From the NCBI GenBank assembly GCA_963169105.1, contig OY720636.1:68312123-68376122 (forward strand): a stretch of DNA of 64,000 bases, written 5' to 3'. The notes beneath the pieces are model-generated. The model ran no database searches, was not told the DNA's origin, and saw nothing but the letters and a program-made list of their open reading frames with translations. The translations under genes and the position numbers were made by a program. The DNA comes from Ceriagrion tenellum (Eukaryota; Arthropoda; Insecta; Odonata; Coenagrionidae). How positions within the stretch are numbered: the first letter of the stretch is position 1; every line of letters begins with the position of its first letter. This document shows positions 22,195-35,106 of the stretch, piece by piece.

Positions 22195-23595
22195 GTCTCA
22201 AAGCGTGAAAAATCTATCAAGGCCTTGTCTTTTTGACACTTTTCACGTGTCTCAAAGGTGGCCTATCCATCGGGACCAAATCCTCTGGCCCTCCATACTT
22301 GCCGAAATGGTGGAGAAGAAATGCATAGCACACATCCGAGGGCATTCCACGAGGATGCTGGAGCAAGGAATGGAGGTGACGCAAACCTTTGGTCCACTAC
22401 CTACTCTTTATATTCCCTCTAAAGCCATCGCCTTCCTCTATCGCCTTCCTTCGTCTTACACGTGGGGCTGGAATCTCGATTCCCTTTCTTCCGTCCCCTC
22501 CTTAGACTCTCATCTGCCCAGGGGTGAAATCCCATCGCTACATTCCTAGCCGAAATCTTCCTCCGCTTCCTTCTCAGAAATGGAGCATTGAATGGAGGAT
22601 CGTTTTGGTCTGCAAGATTCTTTGCCGACATCCCACACCAAAGGGTTCACCAGACCCGATTCGGTAAAATCTTGCCCAACACATGTTCTGGCTTGATTGA
22701 TAAATGTGCAGTCCGTTGAATTTATTTTTAAAACTAGTCAATACAGTCGACACTTTTTTTTTTACTATACACGGGATCCGGATTTTTACGCGTACTGTTA
22801 ACCTACTCCTGTTCATAGTCTTGCGTGACCATGAGTTATGATTAATCAAAAATAATGGCCAAATTCTATCAGCCATCACTTAAAAGGTGGGTGCCCTATC
22901 CAAGAAGTTCTTGTAATTTTAGACCGCCGACGATAGGCAATGACATAATTTTGAAGACTTTACCTCGAAAAATTATGCAACTAATATGTCACTTAAAATT
23001 TTTGGACAGTCGAGATATTAACGTCTCATCCATGGCATTGTAGATCTAAAATATTCCTGATTAAGGCCACTAATCTGTTCTGAAACGCTCGAATTGAAAC
23101 GGTGGAGAGAACGATCAGAGAGAATCTCTGAACAATTTTCCATTTCCATTTACATACCTACTAAACAACGACCATGAAAATATAGTCGTGGGTCCATTTT
23201 TGGCGCAGTGCGCTGTTTGAACTGATCCCTTAACTTAATACGATTTAGTAGACGAGATGCATGAATACTATATCCTAAATAAATATTGAGGAAACTCGGC
23301 AGAAATGCAAGTGCAATAATTGTGTGAGTCTAAAACATAGCTATGAACGGTCAAGAGAAACATACTATTCATCTTTCGAAGGATACCTTAATTAGCAGCA
23401 TCACTCGATCAACAAAACTTCTGAATCTAAAGTATTAGAAGATCAGCAGGAAATACCACGTTTAGAATTCTCCATAGTTAATATAAATGTTTATGAGACA
23501 ACATAGCAATGCAAGTAACTCAAACGGAGAAGAGGAATATATATGTAACTCTAGATACAGATAGAGCCAATAGAATACAAGTGAACGGGCGTTTG
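22195..23595. other. Intronic sequence, nothing recognised
   Basis: Frames at 22193-22549(+), 22419-22631(-) and 22574-22879(-) have no recognisable domains and conflict with one another. Confidence 0.3.
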
Positions 23596-23599
23596 CGAA

Positions 23600-23830
23600 C
23601 AATTGGTGCACCTAAAAGACCTACACCATTGGTCGTTCAATCCTAAGATTAGTTGACTGCAGCCCTCCATCTTCCCCTATCAGATTCTAGTTCCCTTACC
23701 TTCTGGTAGCTTTTCCTATGTAAACTCCTCGTTATTTGGTCCATGAATTTATTCCTGAATCTTTCTCTGGGGACGTATACCACTATATTACCTTCAGTTA
23801 TGTTCTCTAAAAGACACACCATAAAACATT
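23600..23830 (-). mobile_element. LINE 3' end (family L1a), antisense fragment
   Basis: On the minus strand it carries AACATAACTGAAGGTAATAT, CCCCAGAGAAAGATTCAGG, AATTCATGGACCAAATAACG, GGGCTGCAGTCAACTAATCT and the final GGATTGAACGACCAATGGTG. This is the same order as the 56 kb copy. Coding frames are lost. Confidence 0.7.
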
Positions 23831-24029
23831 AATCCAACCGTCAACCTGGCTTTCAAATAAGATGTAAATGAACCTATTGATATCAAGGATATATACTTCA
23901 CACAACACAGCTGAGATTAATATTCTTTGAGTCGGTGAGGTAGCATAATGAATCCATGTGGAACGAAGACGAATATTCCTCGCAATAATTACAAACCCTT
24001 TAACAATGTTTTCGCCCTCACAATCCTTG

Positions 24030-24520
24030 TTGTAACACCGCTAAGTCCTCCACGGACGAGAGCACAGGTGAAAATCATTTCGACTTCGGCACGCACGAAA
24101 CCTCAATCACTTTATTTGCCGCATAGTTTATCGTCTCCGAGAGGAATTTTATTAAGATTAATGGACCGCAGATTCCCCGCCGCGCCCGATCCGATACTGC
24201 GATGCCGCTCCGGGGAAATGTCAGGTGCCAATTCGAATACGCGATGGAGGACGCGGCCGATGACCGTATACAGACGTCAGAATCTTTTCCTAACTTTCCC
24301 TCTGCGCTCTATCATTCACGGATCTCCCTTTAACGAATTTCGAGATGCCGTCTCCTATAAAGAATGACCGGCTGAAAATATTTTTATTGGAGCATTCGCT
24401 CGCTTCGTACAATACTGTTCGAAACGACAGGCGCACCTGCGCGCTACGTTTGGACATTTTTCTCTGCGAGGTCCTCCATTCACATCGACCGTCGAAGGAA
24501 GAGTCTCAATAGGTTATATA
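24030..24520. other. Moderately GC-rich, CpG-containing island
   Basis: Between AT-rich flanks this segment has many CG dinucleotides (for example CCCCGCCGCGCCCGATCCG near 24176) and no repeat partner elsewhere in the window. A plus-strand frame (23948-24367) runs through it but is basic and low in information. It is a candidate regulatory element, nothing more. Confidence 0.3.
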
Positions 24521-26530
24521 CCAGGCTTCAAAACTTGAGAGCATTCCAACGGAAATCATTAAAGGACCACAAAAATATGCCTTTCATCCCCCAAAAATGC
24601 ACGTACTTTGAACAATGATATTGATTGATCGATTTAAAAATATGAGTTTTCAAACGATAAATGCTTTTAACACTTCCCATCTTGTTCCTAAACTCGGATT
24701 GAATTTCATGTCGAAATCAATCAGCACCTATTTGTGCATTGAATACCACTGGTAAACTTCAAGAGAAATTGAATACCATTGAAGGCATAATTCATTTAAG
24801 ACATGTAAGCTGGGAATATTTATGGATTTTATGTCACGCAAATGATATATCAACGTTTAAGCCTGAGCCAAGTGACGCGAAATTCTGTACGAATTTGATT
24901 GTATTTGCCAGTATAATTAATTTACATTATCGCATAAAGCAGAAACAGATTGATAACGCTCTTGTATCTTCATTAGATGGGATCGTTTTATTTTTATTCA
25001 ATTATCGGTCGGAGATGATAATACGGTAGCTTAACGCAAGTGTTAGCTGCTAACAACCAATCACGTCGTTTATTACGCACGCAATGCAATCTTCAACGGG
25101 CAAATCACGAACACAGCACTCCTCCATGCACGTACAAGTTCCATGATTGAAAGAATCTCTTATGAACGCCTCCGATAATTCACGACTTTACCCTCGAAAG
25201 AAAAGGCACTGTGTCGGGAAAAATAAAAAATCAGGCAGTATAAGGATTAAATAAGCTTTAAACATTCCGGAAAAGTCTCTGCTGAGAGAAAATAGCCGGA
25301 TTGAATGCTACTATTACTCAATTTTTTTAGATATAAGAACTTCAGCGAATATTTATGCAGTTACCCTCATGATTTGAGCACTGTTGTTTAATCTGAAATG
25401 AATCCCACAGACTACAATTAGCAAGCTGATACAACAGTAGAGTGAAATGCAGTAAATAAAAAAATAAGGAACGTAGAACGTAACGAGTGATCCAAGCGGA
25501 CTAAACATGCCTTCATTCCTTCCGAATACGCCCTTTGAAGGATCACGCATTCCAATTTGCGCCACGAGATTAGCATAATAACATGGCGGGTTCAAAATCG
25601 AGAGGGGGAGTGGACTTCTTTTTTCCCTCCCCGACACGGCTGCTTATAACACGGGAGGGTGCGTGTAAATAACCTTGGCTACACTTTGTATGCACTCGCG
25701 GAGGAGAATAAGATGTAGACAAGCGTCGACACTTCCACCGGCCACCCTTATCTAACCTCTGCATCGCTTGTTATCATTTGAGACACGATTTCGAGCTGTC
25801 GTCTTGGGCGCGGGAAAGATCCATCAGGGAGGGCGAGAGAAAGAAAGAGGAAGATGGAAAAGGCGAAGGAAAAAAATCTCTCCTAACCAGCGGGATTAAG
25901 GCCGGAGCCACTTCCCGGAATGAAAATCCACATTAGGAAACGCCTCCCTACGTTCATTTGTTTCAACTAAAGCCTTTCGGATGAATAGCATTCAATTATG
26001 TGCGGAGTAAAAAAAAGAATAATGAAGACTGCGACGTCGCGTCGTCGTCGTCGAAATTCCGGTGGAATTTTTCAATTTATCTTTCTTCTTCCATTTCGTC
26101 CTCCCCACCGCGTTCCCTCTTTGCTTTCTCTCGATTATTATCGATTGGTTGGAAGAGGGGAGGTGACAAATGAATGGCACAGGTCCCTCTGGTGTCCCTT
26201 CCCGGAAAAGACGAGGCACAAAAGGGAGGTGAAGAAGATGGAGGGGTAAGAAGGAGAGAAACACACATGTATAAAGGTGAAGAGAATTGGAAGGAATGGT
26301 ATAGGGTAGACGAGCGACGGTTGAGGATGGAAATGGAGAGGCGTTCTTTTTCAGGAGGAGGCGGAGTACTGAGAAGCGATGACAGAGACGGAGGAGTCTC
26401 ACCTGTGACATCACTGGCCGCTACATCCGGAAGGGACAAAGTACCTTTTGTTTGCGCGAGACGTTTACCTAGTTATCACAGAGGTTATATCGAAATTCTA
26501 CGCTTAAACTTTAGCAAATGTTGGGAGCAT
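24521..26530. other. Intronic sequence, no supported gene
   Basis: 24739-25029(+) encodes a 96-residue frame with no motif I recognise. 25570-26440 is purine/pyrimidine-asymmetric and opens overlapping frames on both strands. No host exon or element identified. Confidence 0.3.
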
Positions 26531-26534
26531 GAAT

Positions 26535-27027
26535 TAAATATTGCATTATCAATGGTTCAATAATATACTTTAATATGAGTGAAATGCTACGTAATTACAT
26601 GAAAATATCTGTAAAAATCTTTAATATGACTCGTCTACTTCACGCGTTGCGTTGAAAACTCCTTCACAACGGAATTTTTTTACGATCTTGATGAAGTTAT
26701 TGCGGCTGCAAAATTTTTATTTTAAAAAGTGATCGAGAAAACGTACAAACTACACACTATTAATTATTGACAATATCTAGGTTTATAAATTTCTCATTTT
26801 TTAAATAAGGTCTCTCTGGAGAGCATAATCGTCCGAATTCCCATGTCAATTAGGATTGGTACGCTTATGCGTGTTACGCTTATGGTGCGCGGGTATTTTT
26901 CGTCAAAAATCTCGGACAGTAGTTCGGTAAGGACCCAATTTTATGGTTTCTTTGGAAGAGGGATATAGTTTTCTTTTAAATGAGACTAAATGATTTCTGA
27001 CTGAAATAATATTCCGCTCAAACTGCC
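26535..27027 (-). mobile_element. MITE family T, copy C (3'-decayed)
   Basis: Its right edge (GCTCAAACTGCC at 27016-27027) is the inverted GGTAGTTTGAGCG terminus of the family. Inward it shares TTCACGCGTTGCGTT, GAAAACTCCTTCACAACGGA, GAGAAAACGTACAAACTACA and AAGGTCTCTCTGGAGAGCA with the copy at 58991-59552. The left terminus is not recognisable. Confidence 0.65.
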
Positions 27028-27164
27028 AAAAAAAATTCCTCCCCTACAGGAACACCATCGAACCAATTGCTTACTACTTCAGGTCGTCGCTATGTACTGC
27101 CCTGACAGACGTTAACCGATAGCCTCGCGATCCCAGCAAGGATTTGCCGAGTTCGAGCCCGAGT
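27028..27164. other. Intronic segment with a B-box-like word
   Basis: GAGTTCGAGCCCGAG at about 27148-27162 resembles a tRNA B box, but no convincing A box precedes it. This could be a decayed SINE. Confidence 0.25.
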
Positions 27165-27260
27165 CGAACCATCTACATCCACATATAACCCTGTGAGCCG
27201 CTACATGGTAGTATACCAGGAAGTGTTAGGACACCAGCCGTGTGAATGTGTGCAGGATAG
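27165..27260 (-). repeat. Dispersed repeat family W, 3' end (antisense)
   Basis: Reverse-complemented it reads CGGCTGGTGTCCTAACACTT, then TAGCGGCTCACAGGGT, then a GTGGATGTAGATG tail. This is the 3' end of family W seen near 3600-3670 and 55100-55170. Confidence 0.65.
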
Positions 27261-27689
27261 AGTTTTTGAAGGAGAAAGGACTATGTGTATTTTTGGTGTG
27301 TTTTAAGTGGAGTTCGGGTTTTATTACGGTCTGGTTTAGCTCGCGGGTTCGCGCCTTATTTTGGGGAAAGGCTACTGTACTTTTTTCCGTTTCAAGATCG
27401 TATGTCTCAACAGGAAAATGTTAGTATTTAGTAATGGAGATCACCGTAAACCCAAATTTAATGCTACTTAAGCTTCGAAATTATGCTTACTGCATTAAAT
27501 AGGGAATATCTAAAAAAAATAAGAGTAGGAAATGAGCACATATGGTGCACCTAATGTTTACCAAATATGAAATGCAATTGCAAATATACAATTCCCGGAA
27601 ATGCAAAATGGCACGTGGTATAATAGAGCGCTCCAAATGCTACGTTTATATTGCATTCTCTTACCTTTGACCTTATTCCAAAGCTTAAT

Positions 27690-27790
27690 ACACGGATATT
27701 GCCTGAGGTGGGACGTGAACCCTCGACCTTTGGACTCTCAGGCAGGTGCATTACAAATCTGGCTGCTGCAAACAGAGAGTATGTGTCACA
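27690..27790 (-). mobile_element. tRNA-like SINE fragment
   Basis: The minus strand carries TTTGCAGCAGCCAGATTTGT (loosely A-box-like), then CACCTGCCTGAGAGTCC, then the B-box-like GAGGGTTCACGTCCCACC. It lacks complementary acceptor ends, so it is a tRNA-derived retroposon or tRNA pseudogene rather than a working tRNA. The plus-strand frames here are shadows. Confidence 0.45.
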
Positions 27791-27929
27791 GACGTGCATT
27801 GAGATATTCATAGCAATGAATACCTTTCATACTCCGGTTGTATTTATGCATTGCGCAAGCCGGGCAGTCAGTATTATTCATATCCTGATTGATATCTTTA
27901 TATATATTTTAGCTCCCATATCCTGAACC

Positions 27930-29105
27930 TGTCTGCTCTATGATGCAAATAACAATCTCATGAAAGTTATGCGATGCGTAAAGCCCAGGTTTTATTTCCA
28001 TTTAAAACACCCTCATGGACAGAGGATACATTTTTCTATGCTAACAAAAATTCAACTTCAATTCAAGACTACTTCAACCGACAACCGAAATGAATCGAAA
28101 ACGCTAATACAACTTATATCCCAGCTCAATAACTCATGTAGCTGAGCAGTGTCTAATAGCTTAGTGACTGAGGTAACTTGATATGGCATTCGTTTCACTG
28201 ATTTCAAAATAGGTGACACCTAGGCGAAAATTTATTAGAAACATAAAATCTCGACGCAGAAAGTGATTCATTCGCATAGATTCTTGGCCATGACAGCGAT
28301 GTCAATAATAGATTACTTTATATTGCATGGAGATCGAATAATACAGAATTTATTGTCACCAATACCAAGTGTGTGTATCGAGAGTATATCATTTTAGCAC
28401 ATTTTCATGACAGTTCCACGAAACATGGCACAAGATTCATTCTTGTATGAAAGGTAACGCCAGAACACATTTCCAGCCTTCTAAAATTTCCGGGTCGACC
28501 ATAATATTACGGGGCAGGATCTGAAGTAAATTTTCCAAGCCAAGAGATATCTATTCGCAAGAACCTACACTCGGATTTATTGCAATTATCTGCAATATAT
28601 TTCACTCAATAATCATTCAACACATAGAGGGTCAAAGCATAATGTACTGATACTCACTCGTTATCATCACTAAACATATCAGTGCACGAATTGATAACAA
28701 AATTATTTCTGGAACTAACTGACAAAAACAGCATCCTTACTGTCTAAAAGTGCTCATTTAACCAATTTCTTCCCTCGGCTCATTATAGTTGATAAATGCG
28801 TTTGATTACGGAATTGTCATTCCTAAACATAATTAATACATCCTTGACTGTACGCTTAGGCAGTATAATGCAACTTAGTGATATAAAAAAAGAAAAGTTA
28901 ACGTCCGAGGTCGCGCGATGAGAAAAAGTCTCGCTCTTTGTAACCTATGTTATAAAAAAAACCACTACATGGCTGCGGACGCTTCCTTGATAATTTGCAG
29001 GACGGCCGGTCATGAAAGTGGTAGGAGCGATTTTCGTTTATGTACAGTTTTGCATGAAACTTTGCAAGCGAGTAATTACTATTAACATGTATAGATAAAA
29101 GCGAC
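27930..29105. other. Intronic AT-rich sequence, nothing recognised
   Basis: No frame with a motif and no repeat partner seen. Confidence 0.3.
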
Positions 29106-29109
29106 TGTT

Positions 29110-29195
29110 GCAATCACTGTATAAATGAGCATAATCGTGAGCATCATAATGATCAAAATAATGATCATCATAATGATAATCATAATGAGCATCCA
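29110..29195. repeat. Degenerate (ATCATAATG)-type microsatellite
   Basis: Repeated ATCATAATG, AATGATCA and AATGAGCATC words run without interruption and end exactly where the LINE fragment at 29195 begins. Confidence 0.8.
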
Positions 29196-29850
29196 TTGCT
29201 CTTCCGATGCTTACTTATTGCTCTCCAATACGTTCTATGTCAGCAGCCTCAAATCATGCCGCCATTAACAGCGTCACAACTTTCTTCGCTAAAATAGTGA
29301 AATACAGAAGTCCAAATTACCGCGATGCATCCAAAAACGAGATATTACTTTCCCTCCCCATTTGTAGTCTCTCCCATTACAGGCTTAAATCTGACTCAAA
29401 ACTCATTTACGGTACCCTTAATTCTTCCATTGATAGTGCCGAACTCACCTCATTCATCAACATCAGAATGCCTTCGCGTCCCACCAGATCTAACTCATTA
29501 CTCCACATCACAACTCCAAGGTAATCACTAATTAAACGCCCGCTCTTCTTCCGTCTCTCCTCCCTAATAAACTCACTTCCCACCGATATCGATTCCTTTT
29601 CCCTATCGCCAAAAAACTTCACAAACTTGGCCTCAGCTCATCTTTTCTTAAATACACGGCGAACGTAGACAGTAAAAGATTTGGACACCAACTCCAGATC
29701 GTCTGAGTCAAGTTTTTATTTGTTAGTTTTTTATTTTTGCTGTTATTGTTGTTTATATGTATTCTTTTGTTTTTGTTACAGGTACTGTTAAAATTTACAA
29801 TTTTTCTGTATGTGGACTATTTTTCTTTAAATAAAAAATATAAAAAATAA
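29195..29850 (+). mobile_element. LINE 3' fragment (third family)
   Basis: The plus-strand frame from 29207 encodes RDASKNEILLSLPICSLSHY, then LKSDSKLIYGTLNSSIDSAE and MPSRPTRSNSLLH. This is the usual C-terminal LINE pattern (a short helical block, then ...R-TRS...L). It meets a stop at 29522 and continues in the same frame with FFRLSSLINSLPTDIDSFSL. An AATAAA and A-rich tail follow at 29829-29850. It is 5'-truncated and inactive. Confidence 0.75.
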
Positions 29851-31119
29851 TCCCTGCCCATGATAAATGTCATATAGTTCCAAGCTAGAGAAGATAAACG
29901 CTGTTTCAGTGCTTTACTAATTTATTTAAATAAATGATAATGCGGGCATGAACACAAAAGTAACCAAATCTGTAAACGTCCCATGGGACAAATATATCAT
30001 AAAAATGAAGCAGCGACACTGCATCGATGGAATTCATGGAAGTCAGGTCACCTAATGAACCACGAATGACATCGACTATTTAAAATAATGTTGAGCACAT
30101 GGTAAAACGTAATGCCATTAACTTATGGTTATGCAAATGACACACTCAGAAAAACACTCACTGGAATCACCGTTAACTGCATACTCAAAAGTTCCCTCCA
30201 GTTATAAATGATTTCTCCGGTTGAGTAATGGCCTCCGCTTAAAAATTCCTCTGATTTTCATGACCTTCATAAGCTCGTAATTAAAATGATAAATTGGTAG
30301 GCATATCATCGGGCGAGGAAACGGAGGGAAATACGTACCGCTTTCAATCAATGCGCTAGAGAGAAAGTGTATATTTGAGGAAGAGGCAAAGAAAAATGCT
30401 AGCATACCGGACAGAAAAAGTTGTCATTAGTTCTATAACCATATAGAGAATGAAATATGCGGAGTGTGTTGAAAGGCTTCCAATACATCCTTTTTATTCT
30501 TAAAACATATCTTTAATGAAGTTTAAAGAATCATGACCACTTTAGACACAATTCGGCAATGGAAAATACAGGCTCAAAGAGACAATTTTCACGAGATTAC
30601 CAGGAGAAAAGAACAAAAAATATAACCATAGGAATATTACCGAGATGGAGCCATTATCTCACTCGACTTATCGAGAAATGCTGACTTACTGTATCCTATA
30701 TTTTTTCATGAATGTATTTTACTAATTTCTTAAATTATGACATTTATTATAATTTATTAATTTGGACTGAAATTTTAAGAATACATAAAACAACTCATGC
30801 GAAATTTCACACAAAAATGTTTTTTGCGAAAACTATGCGTAGTAAAATAATTATTTTAAGTATCATGGGTGACATCTCCGAGTTAATACATATTTAGATG
30901 TCCATTAATTTTATTGGTACAAACTTGTTGCTTCAGTTTTGTACAAAAATTGTATCATGAGAATTGTACAGATTGGGATTCCTTTGAGTTCATGCTCGAA
31001 AGTGCGGAAAAGTAAATACTCGTGCAGTGTGTCTTCCATTTACAGTCATAAGGAGCGATCCCGAAATTCTTTTCTTTCCTGTGAACCATGCTCTCAACAT
31101 CATTACTCCTATCGTAGGG
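29851..31119. other. Intronic AT-rich sequence, nothing recognised
   Basis: No gene or repeat assigned. Confidence 0.3.
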
Positions 31120-32592
31120 CTGGTTTACACACTGAAGTCGCTTTCATGACAGAGGCCTTGCAAGACGCGTACAATCGACACTTCGATGTGTAAGGACATA
31201 CTTCCTGGGCAGTATAGGTCGATAGTGGCGGTAACCGACCGAAGTTCGCCCTTGCCAGGAAAACAGACTGGGATCAATTTTACCCACAAGTAGTAATATC
31301 GATTCTGCGATGAAATCGCACCGTATCTGGTAAAATCTCATCTCATGACTGTAATCGGAGTTTTTATATGCAACTAAAGAATAAATAGAAGGAGGAGGAC
31401 TCATCGTTGCACTATGAATATTTATTTGTTCTTCAGAATATTTTAAATGCTAAAGATTCCCTTAGGTATGCTTTAAGACTATTCTCTGATTTTATGACTA
31501 TAATTATTGTCACAATTCTCATACTTGATATGATGTACCAATGCACAATTAATGTAATTAATACAAATTTTTTAAACATATGACTGCCCATGAGAGTCAA
31601 ACAGCGATATACGAACTCCATGATTACCAGATATAGGCAATTTTTGTAATTATCTTATTCATTGTTAACTTCCTTCATCTATTTGTTTGGAAAGAGCCGG
31701 AAGTTATGTGTAAGTAGAACGATGATCTGCAAGTGGCGATACAATTCGATATATCGCTACAGTAGCTACTTCCATTGAAGTGGAATTCCATGTGTTAAGC
31801 CGCCGTTATGCCGGCCATGACAGCTAGTCAGGTAGCGTGCCGATCTGGTAAACAAAGGTCACGGCTTCGGCTCCCACTCAGGCATCGACTTTCAGTTAAG
31901 GCGGACTTACATATGGAAGTTCACTTCTATGGAAGTGGCGAGTGTGGCAATGTCTCGAATCGTATCACCACTCACAGGGCATTGTTCTGCGTACACATGA
32001 CTTCCGGCTTTTTCCAAACAAGTGGGTGGCGGAAGTAAACAATGAATATGGTAACTACGAAAATCGCCAAAACTTGGCAATAATGGTGCTCGTATATCGC
32101 TGTTTGAGTCCCACAGGCATGCATGGGTTTTATATATTTGTATGAATGACACTAATTGTGCATTATTACGTCGAATCAAGTGCGTCAATTGTGACAATAG
32201 TTATTATAATCTGATAAGAGATAAGTCATAAAGCTTACTTTCGATGATTTTAAGCATTTAAAATATTTTCAAGCACAAATAAGTATTTGCATAAGCAACA
32301 ATGAGTCCTCCTCCCACTAAGTTATTCCTTGTTCAAATTTTTAATCTCCGTTTGCTGTCATGTGACCAAAATTCCACAGGATGCGATGCGATTTTATCAC
32401 AGAATCGATATGTTACTTGCAGATAAAACAAATGCCAGTCTATTTTTTCTGCAAGTGCGAACCTCGGTCGTTTACCACCATTATCGACCCCAAATGCCAT
32501 GTATGTGCGTGTTTACAGAGCAAAGTGTCGCTTACAAGCGACTTCCAAGGCTGCTGTCATGAAAGATACTTCCATGTGTAAACCCGCCTTTA
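31120..32592. mobile_element. Large foldback: two elements of about 670 bp head-to-head around a tRNA-like core
   Basis: 31120-31795 and 31905-32592 are inverted copies of one another over almost their entire length. Examples: CAGAATCGATAT, TCAAACAGCGATATACGA, CACTATCGACC, TTGTTTGGAAA(A/G)AGCCGGAAGT and TCATGAAAG at mirrored positions. Both outer and both inner ends carry GG(C/G)xGGTTTACACA-type termini, so each half looks like a complete non-autonomous DNA element with its own inverted ends. There is no transposase. The minus-strand frames 31144-31404 and 31907-32197 and the plus-strand frame 32329-32562 are the same repeat in mirror image. Confidence 0.85.
31800..31897 (+). mobile_element. 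tRNA-like core between the two foldback halves
   Basis: It contains GACAGCTAGTCAGGTAGCGT (A-box-like) and, about 30 bases later, CGGCTTCGGCTCCCACTC (B-box-like). It has no cloverleaf that I can draw. It is the only unpaired part of the foldback. Confidence 0.45.
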
Positions 32593-34528
32593 GCAGTGCG
32601 GTACAACAATCGTAGTTTGAACACATTTGACCGATTTCCACCCCGCTTTCACTCGTGTCCGAATCAACTTGGGCAGAAAACCATTTGCAGTGGAAAGAGG
32701 TGCCGAATATCTTTTATATTTTAGGGCTGACTCACACCTAACCTATTTCCTATGGCACCCATTAAAGATGAATATGTAAAAAACCAACTCCATGATTTCC
32801 ATTCTCATATTGCTAAAAAAAGGAAAAACGTTCCCTCTTTATTGATTGACAGCTAGAAGAGGAGCAATGCTCAAAGCCGCCTCAACTCGATGGTTAACCC
32901 GGGAATAAAGTGCTATCTCGCGTAGCGGAGGACACAGCTCTCCCAGAGGAGGTCACCAGGCAGGTAGGTGGGCGGCAGTTGAACGCCTTCCACCAATCAT
33001 CATGACAGCTGGGTTATCCCGGATTTTATATCCCATCACCCTCCTCCAACCACTTCCCCCAAAATGAGCACCCGTTGAAGAAGTCCTGGAGACACCACCT
33101 CAAAAAAGGCCAACCCACGTGTGGGGGGAACACCATCGATGGCAGTATTCCTAACCAGGAGCGGGAGCTGGCAGGGGCTGCCCAAATGACTCCCATCTCA
33201 CCAATCAAAGAGCATTCCTTGTTTCCCTTGAGAAAGATGACGCTTATTGTGGAAGTTTTTGCTCACAGTGGAGTTCTTAGATGTTAAACCTCTTTCGATT
33301 CGGCACTGAGGGGAATATACGGCACGTCTCGTAATCTGTACGGTACCTAAGACGATACACAATTTGAAGCGTATGCGAACCAAACATTTCTTCATAATTC
33401 GGAGAGAATAGGAAATCGATGAGTGTGTCACACGTCACTCGAAACAGGAATGAAGAATTAGTAAATCAAAAAGCAATTTTGAAATTTGTGATATGGTCTT
33501 GCATCTTTCACCACCAGTGTAAAATCAGCGTGGCTCGATGTAAAACCACGTGTAAAAATTTTGGGGTCATATTTTAACAGAAAAGGGTATGTAGCGGATT
33601 GGAAAGAAATACGACTGACTCTAGAGTTAATAAATCAAATGTGAAACTTTTTAACGAACTGATTCAAATCCAGTATCCATACTAATCTTTATCAATAATA
33701 GAAATATTATAATATGAAGTTAGAGACTATTTACATTGCTAGCAATTTTTAGTATCAGGGCATTGTAATCTTTCGTTCTCCCATAAAGTTGGTACATAGG
33801 AGTTTCGCAACGTTCCCATTCGTGTGACGATAGCATGGTTACTTTCATGTTCGCGAAACCACCATATAGGCAGCGTGCTCTTCTTCGCCTTAGTAGAATT
33901 TGATGATCAGACATCTAAACATAGAAATGAAGTTCTATGCAATGAAACAAAAGCAAACGCCTAGTATATTCATGTTACATAAAATTGTATTATGTATATC
34001 AACAGTCTTAATTTGGTAAAGGGCGATGTAAGAAAGGCTTTTGACGAAATTCGATGCACAAATAAGAAAGAAAATGAAATCACGACGCCTTAGAAAAAAT
34101 ATTAAATCACAAGCCAAATTGATGAAAAGCTGAACCAAGAATTGACTCCATAATCGGAAAGTGTAACGGAATGGATTCCGTAAAACTTCTTGCCGGGTTA
34201 GGTTAAAAGAAAGTAACTTTGAAATGTCCTCTCAGTTATTTATTCTTATACTTGTTATTTATTCGAATATATGTACCGGGTTAGGCTAAGAATTATGCAA
34301 TACCAGCCCGCCAATATTTTTTGTCCCAAGGATACGGAATGCCCTGATGTAGGTTTGTTTCTATAGAGCATAGACTGCCTTCCATCTCTGGTGGAACGTT
34401 GTCAAATAAACGAAGCAACGAGGTGGAAATCCTGTTAAACGGAAAGGACAAAATTCGGAAAAAAACTAAAAACAGATTCAAAATCAAGCCCAATTTCCTG
34501 GAAAAAACCCTGATTTTTCGAAGGGGAC
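32593..34528. other. Intronic sequence, nothing firmly recognised
   Basis: 32840-33250 is more GC-rich and resembles an old repeat, but I found no partner in this window. The rest is AT-rich. No gene. Confidence 0.3.
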
Positions 34529-35106
34529 TTAGGGAAGTGTGAGTGAATTATTATTTCACCAAAAAATCAGTAAATTCAGTCTCATTTTAATGAAAAATAT
34601 CCCATTCTTCCAAAGATAACAAAATATCAGCCCCTTATTGCACTACTTTCTGAGATATTTGACAAAGTATACCAGCTCTTTTTATAGGAAATGGTATGTG
34701 ATGGCCTCCAGAGTTTTTTTTTTTAGTAAATGAGTAAGTAAAAGAGACATATTTTAGTAAATGAGATATTTTTAACGCTTAGACCTCGTCAATAAACTAA
34801 AAGCGTGTAGTTTGTATAATTTTCCAAGCTTTTAAAAAAATCATATTATCACCGCAGCAAATTCTGCGGGATCAACAAAAGCATTCCGTTTTGAAGAAGT
34901 TTTAAGCGCACCGCGCGAAAATAGAGTCAAGTTTAAGACTTATAAGAATATAATTGTATGATTACTTGATCACATGCAAGTATATAATTGCTCTATTAAA
35001 AATGCAATATTAAATTTATGCTTCCTACAGCTGGTGAAATTAAAACGTGTAGTTCAAATATGGTTTCTATTATGACTAGGGAATTATCTCGCTCAAACTA
35101 CCTTAA
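34529..35106 (+). mobile_element. MITE family T, copy A
   Basis: Its left edge (TTAGGGAAGTGTGAGTGA) and right edge (TCTCGCTCAAACTACCTTAA) are inverted versions of the family terminus AAGGTAGTTTGAGCGA. Internal words are shared with the copy at 42638: TCAGCCCCTTATTGCACTAC, ACCGCGCGAAAATAGAGTCA, ATGCTTCCTACAG and GGGAATTATCTCGC. Non-coding and about 580 bp long. The flanking TTAA-like bases hint at TTAA target sites. Confidence 0.8.

Noticed and set aside
29110..29195. Short regularly spaced repeats as a CRISPR-like array
   Set aside because: It is a degenerate microsatellite without unique spacers, in a eukaryotic intron at a LINE junction.
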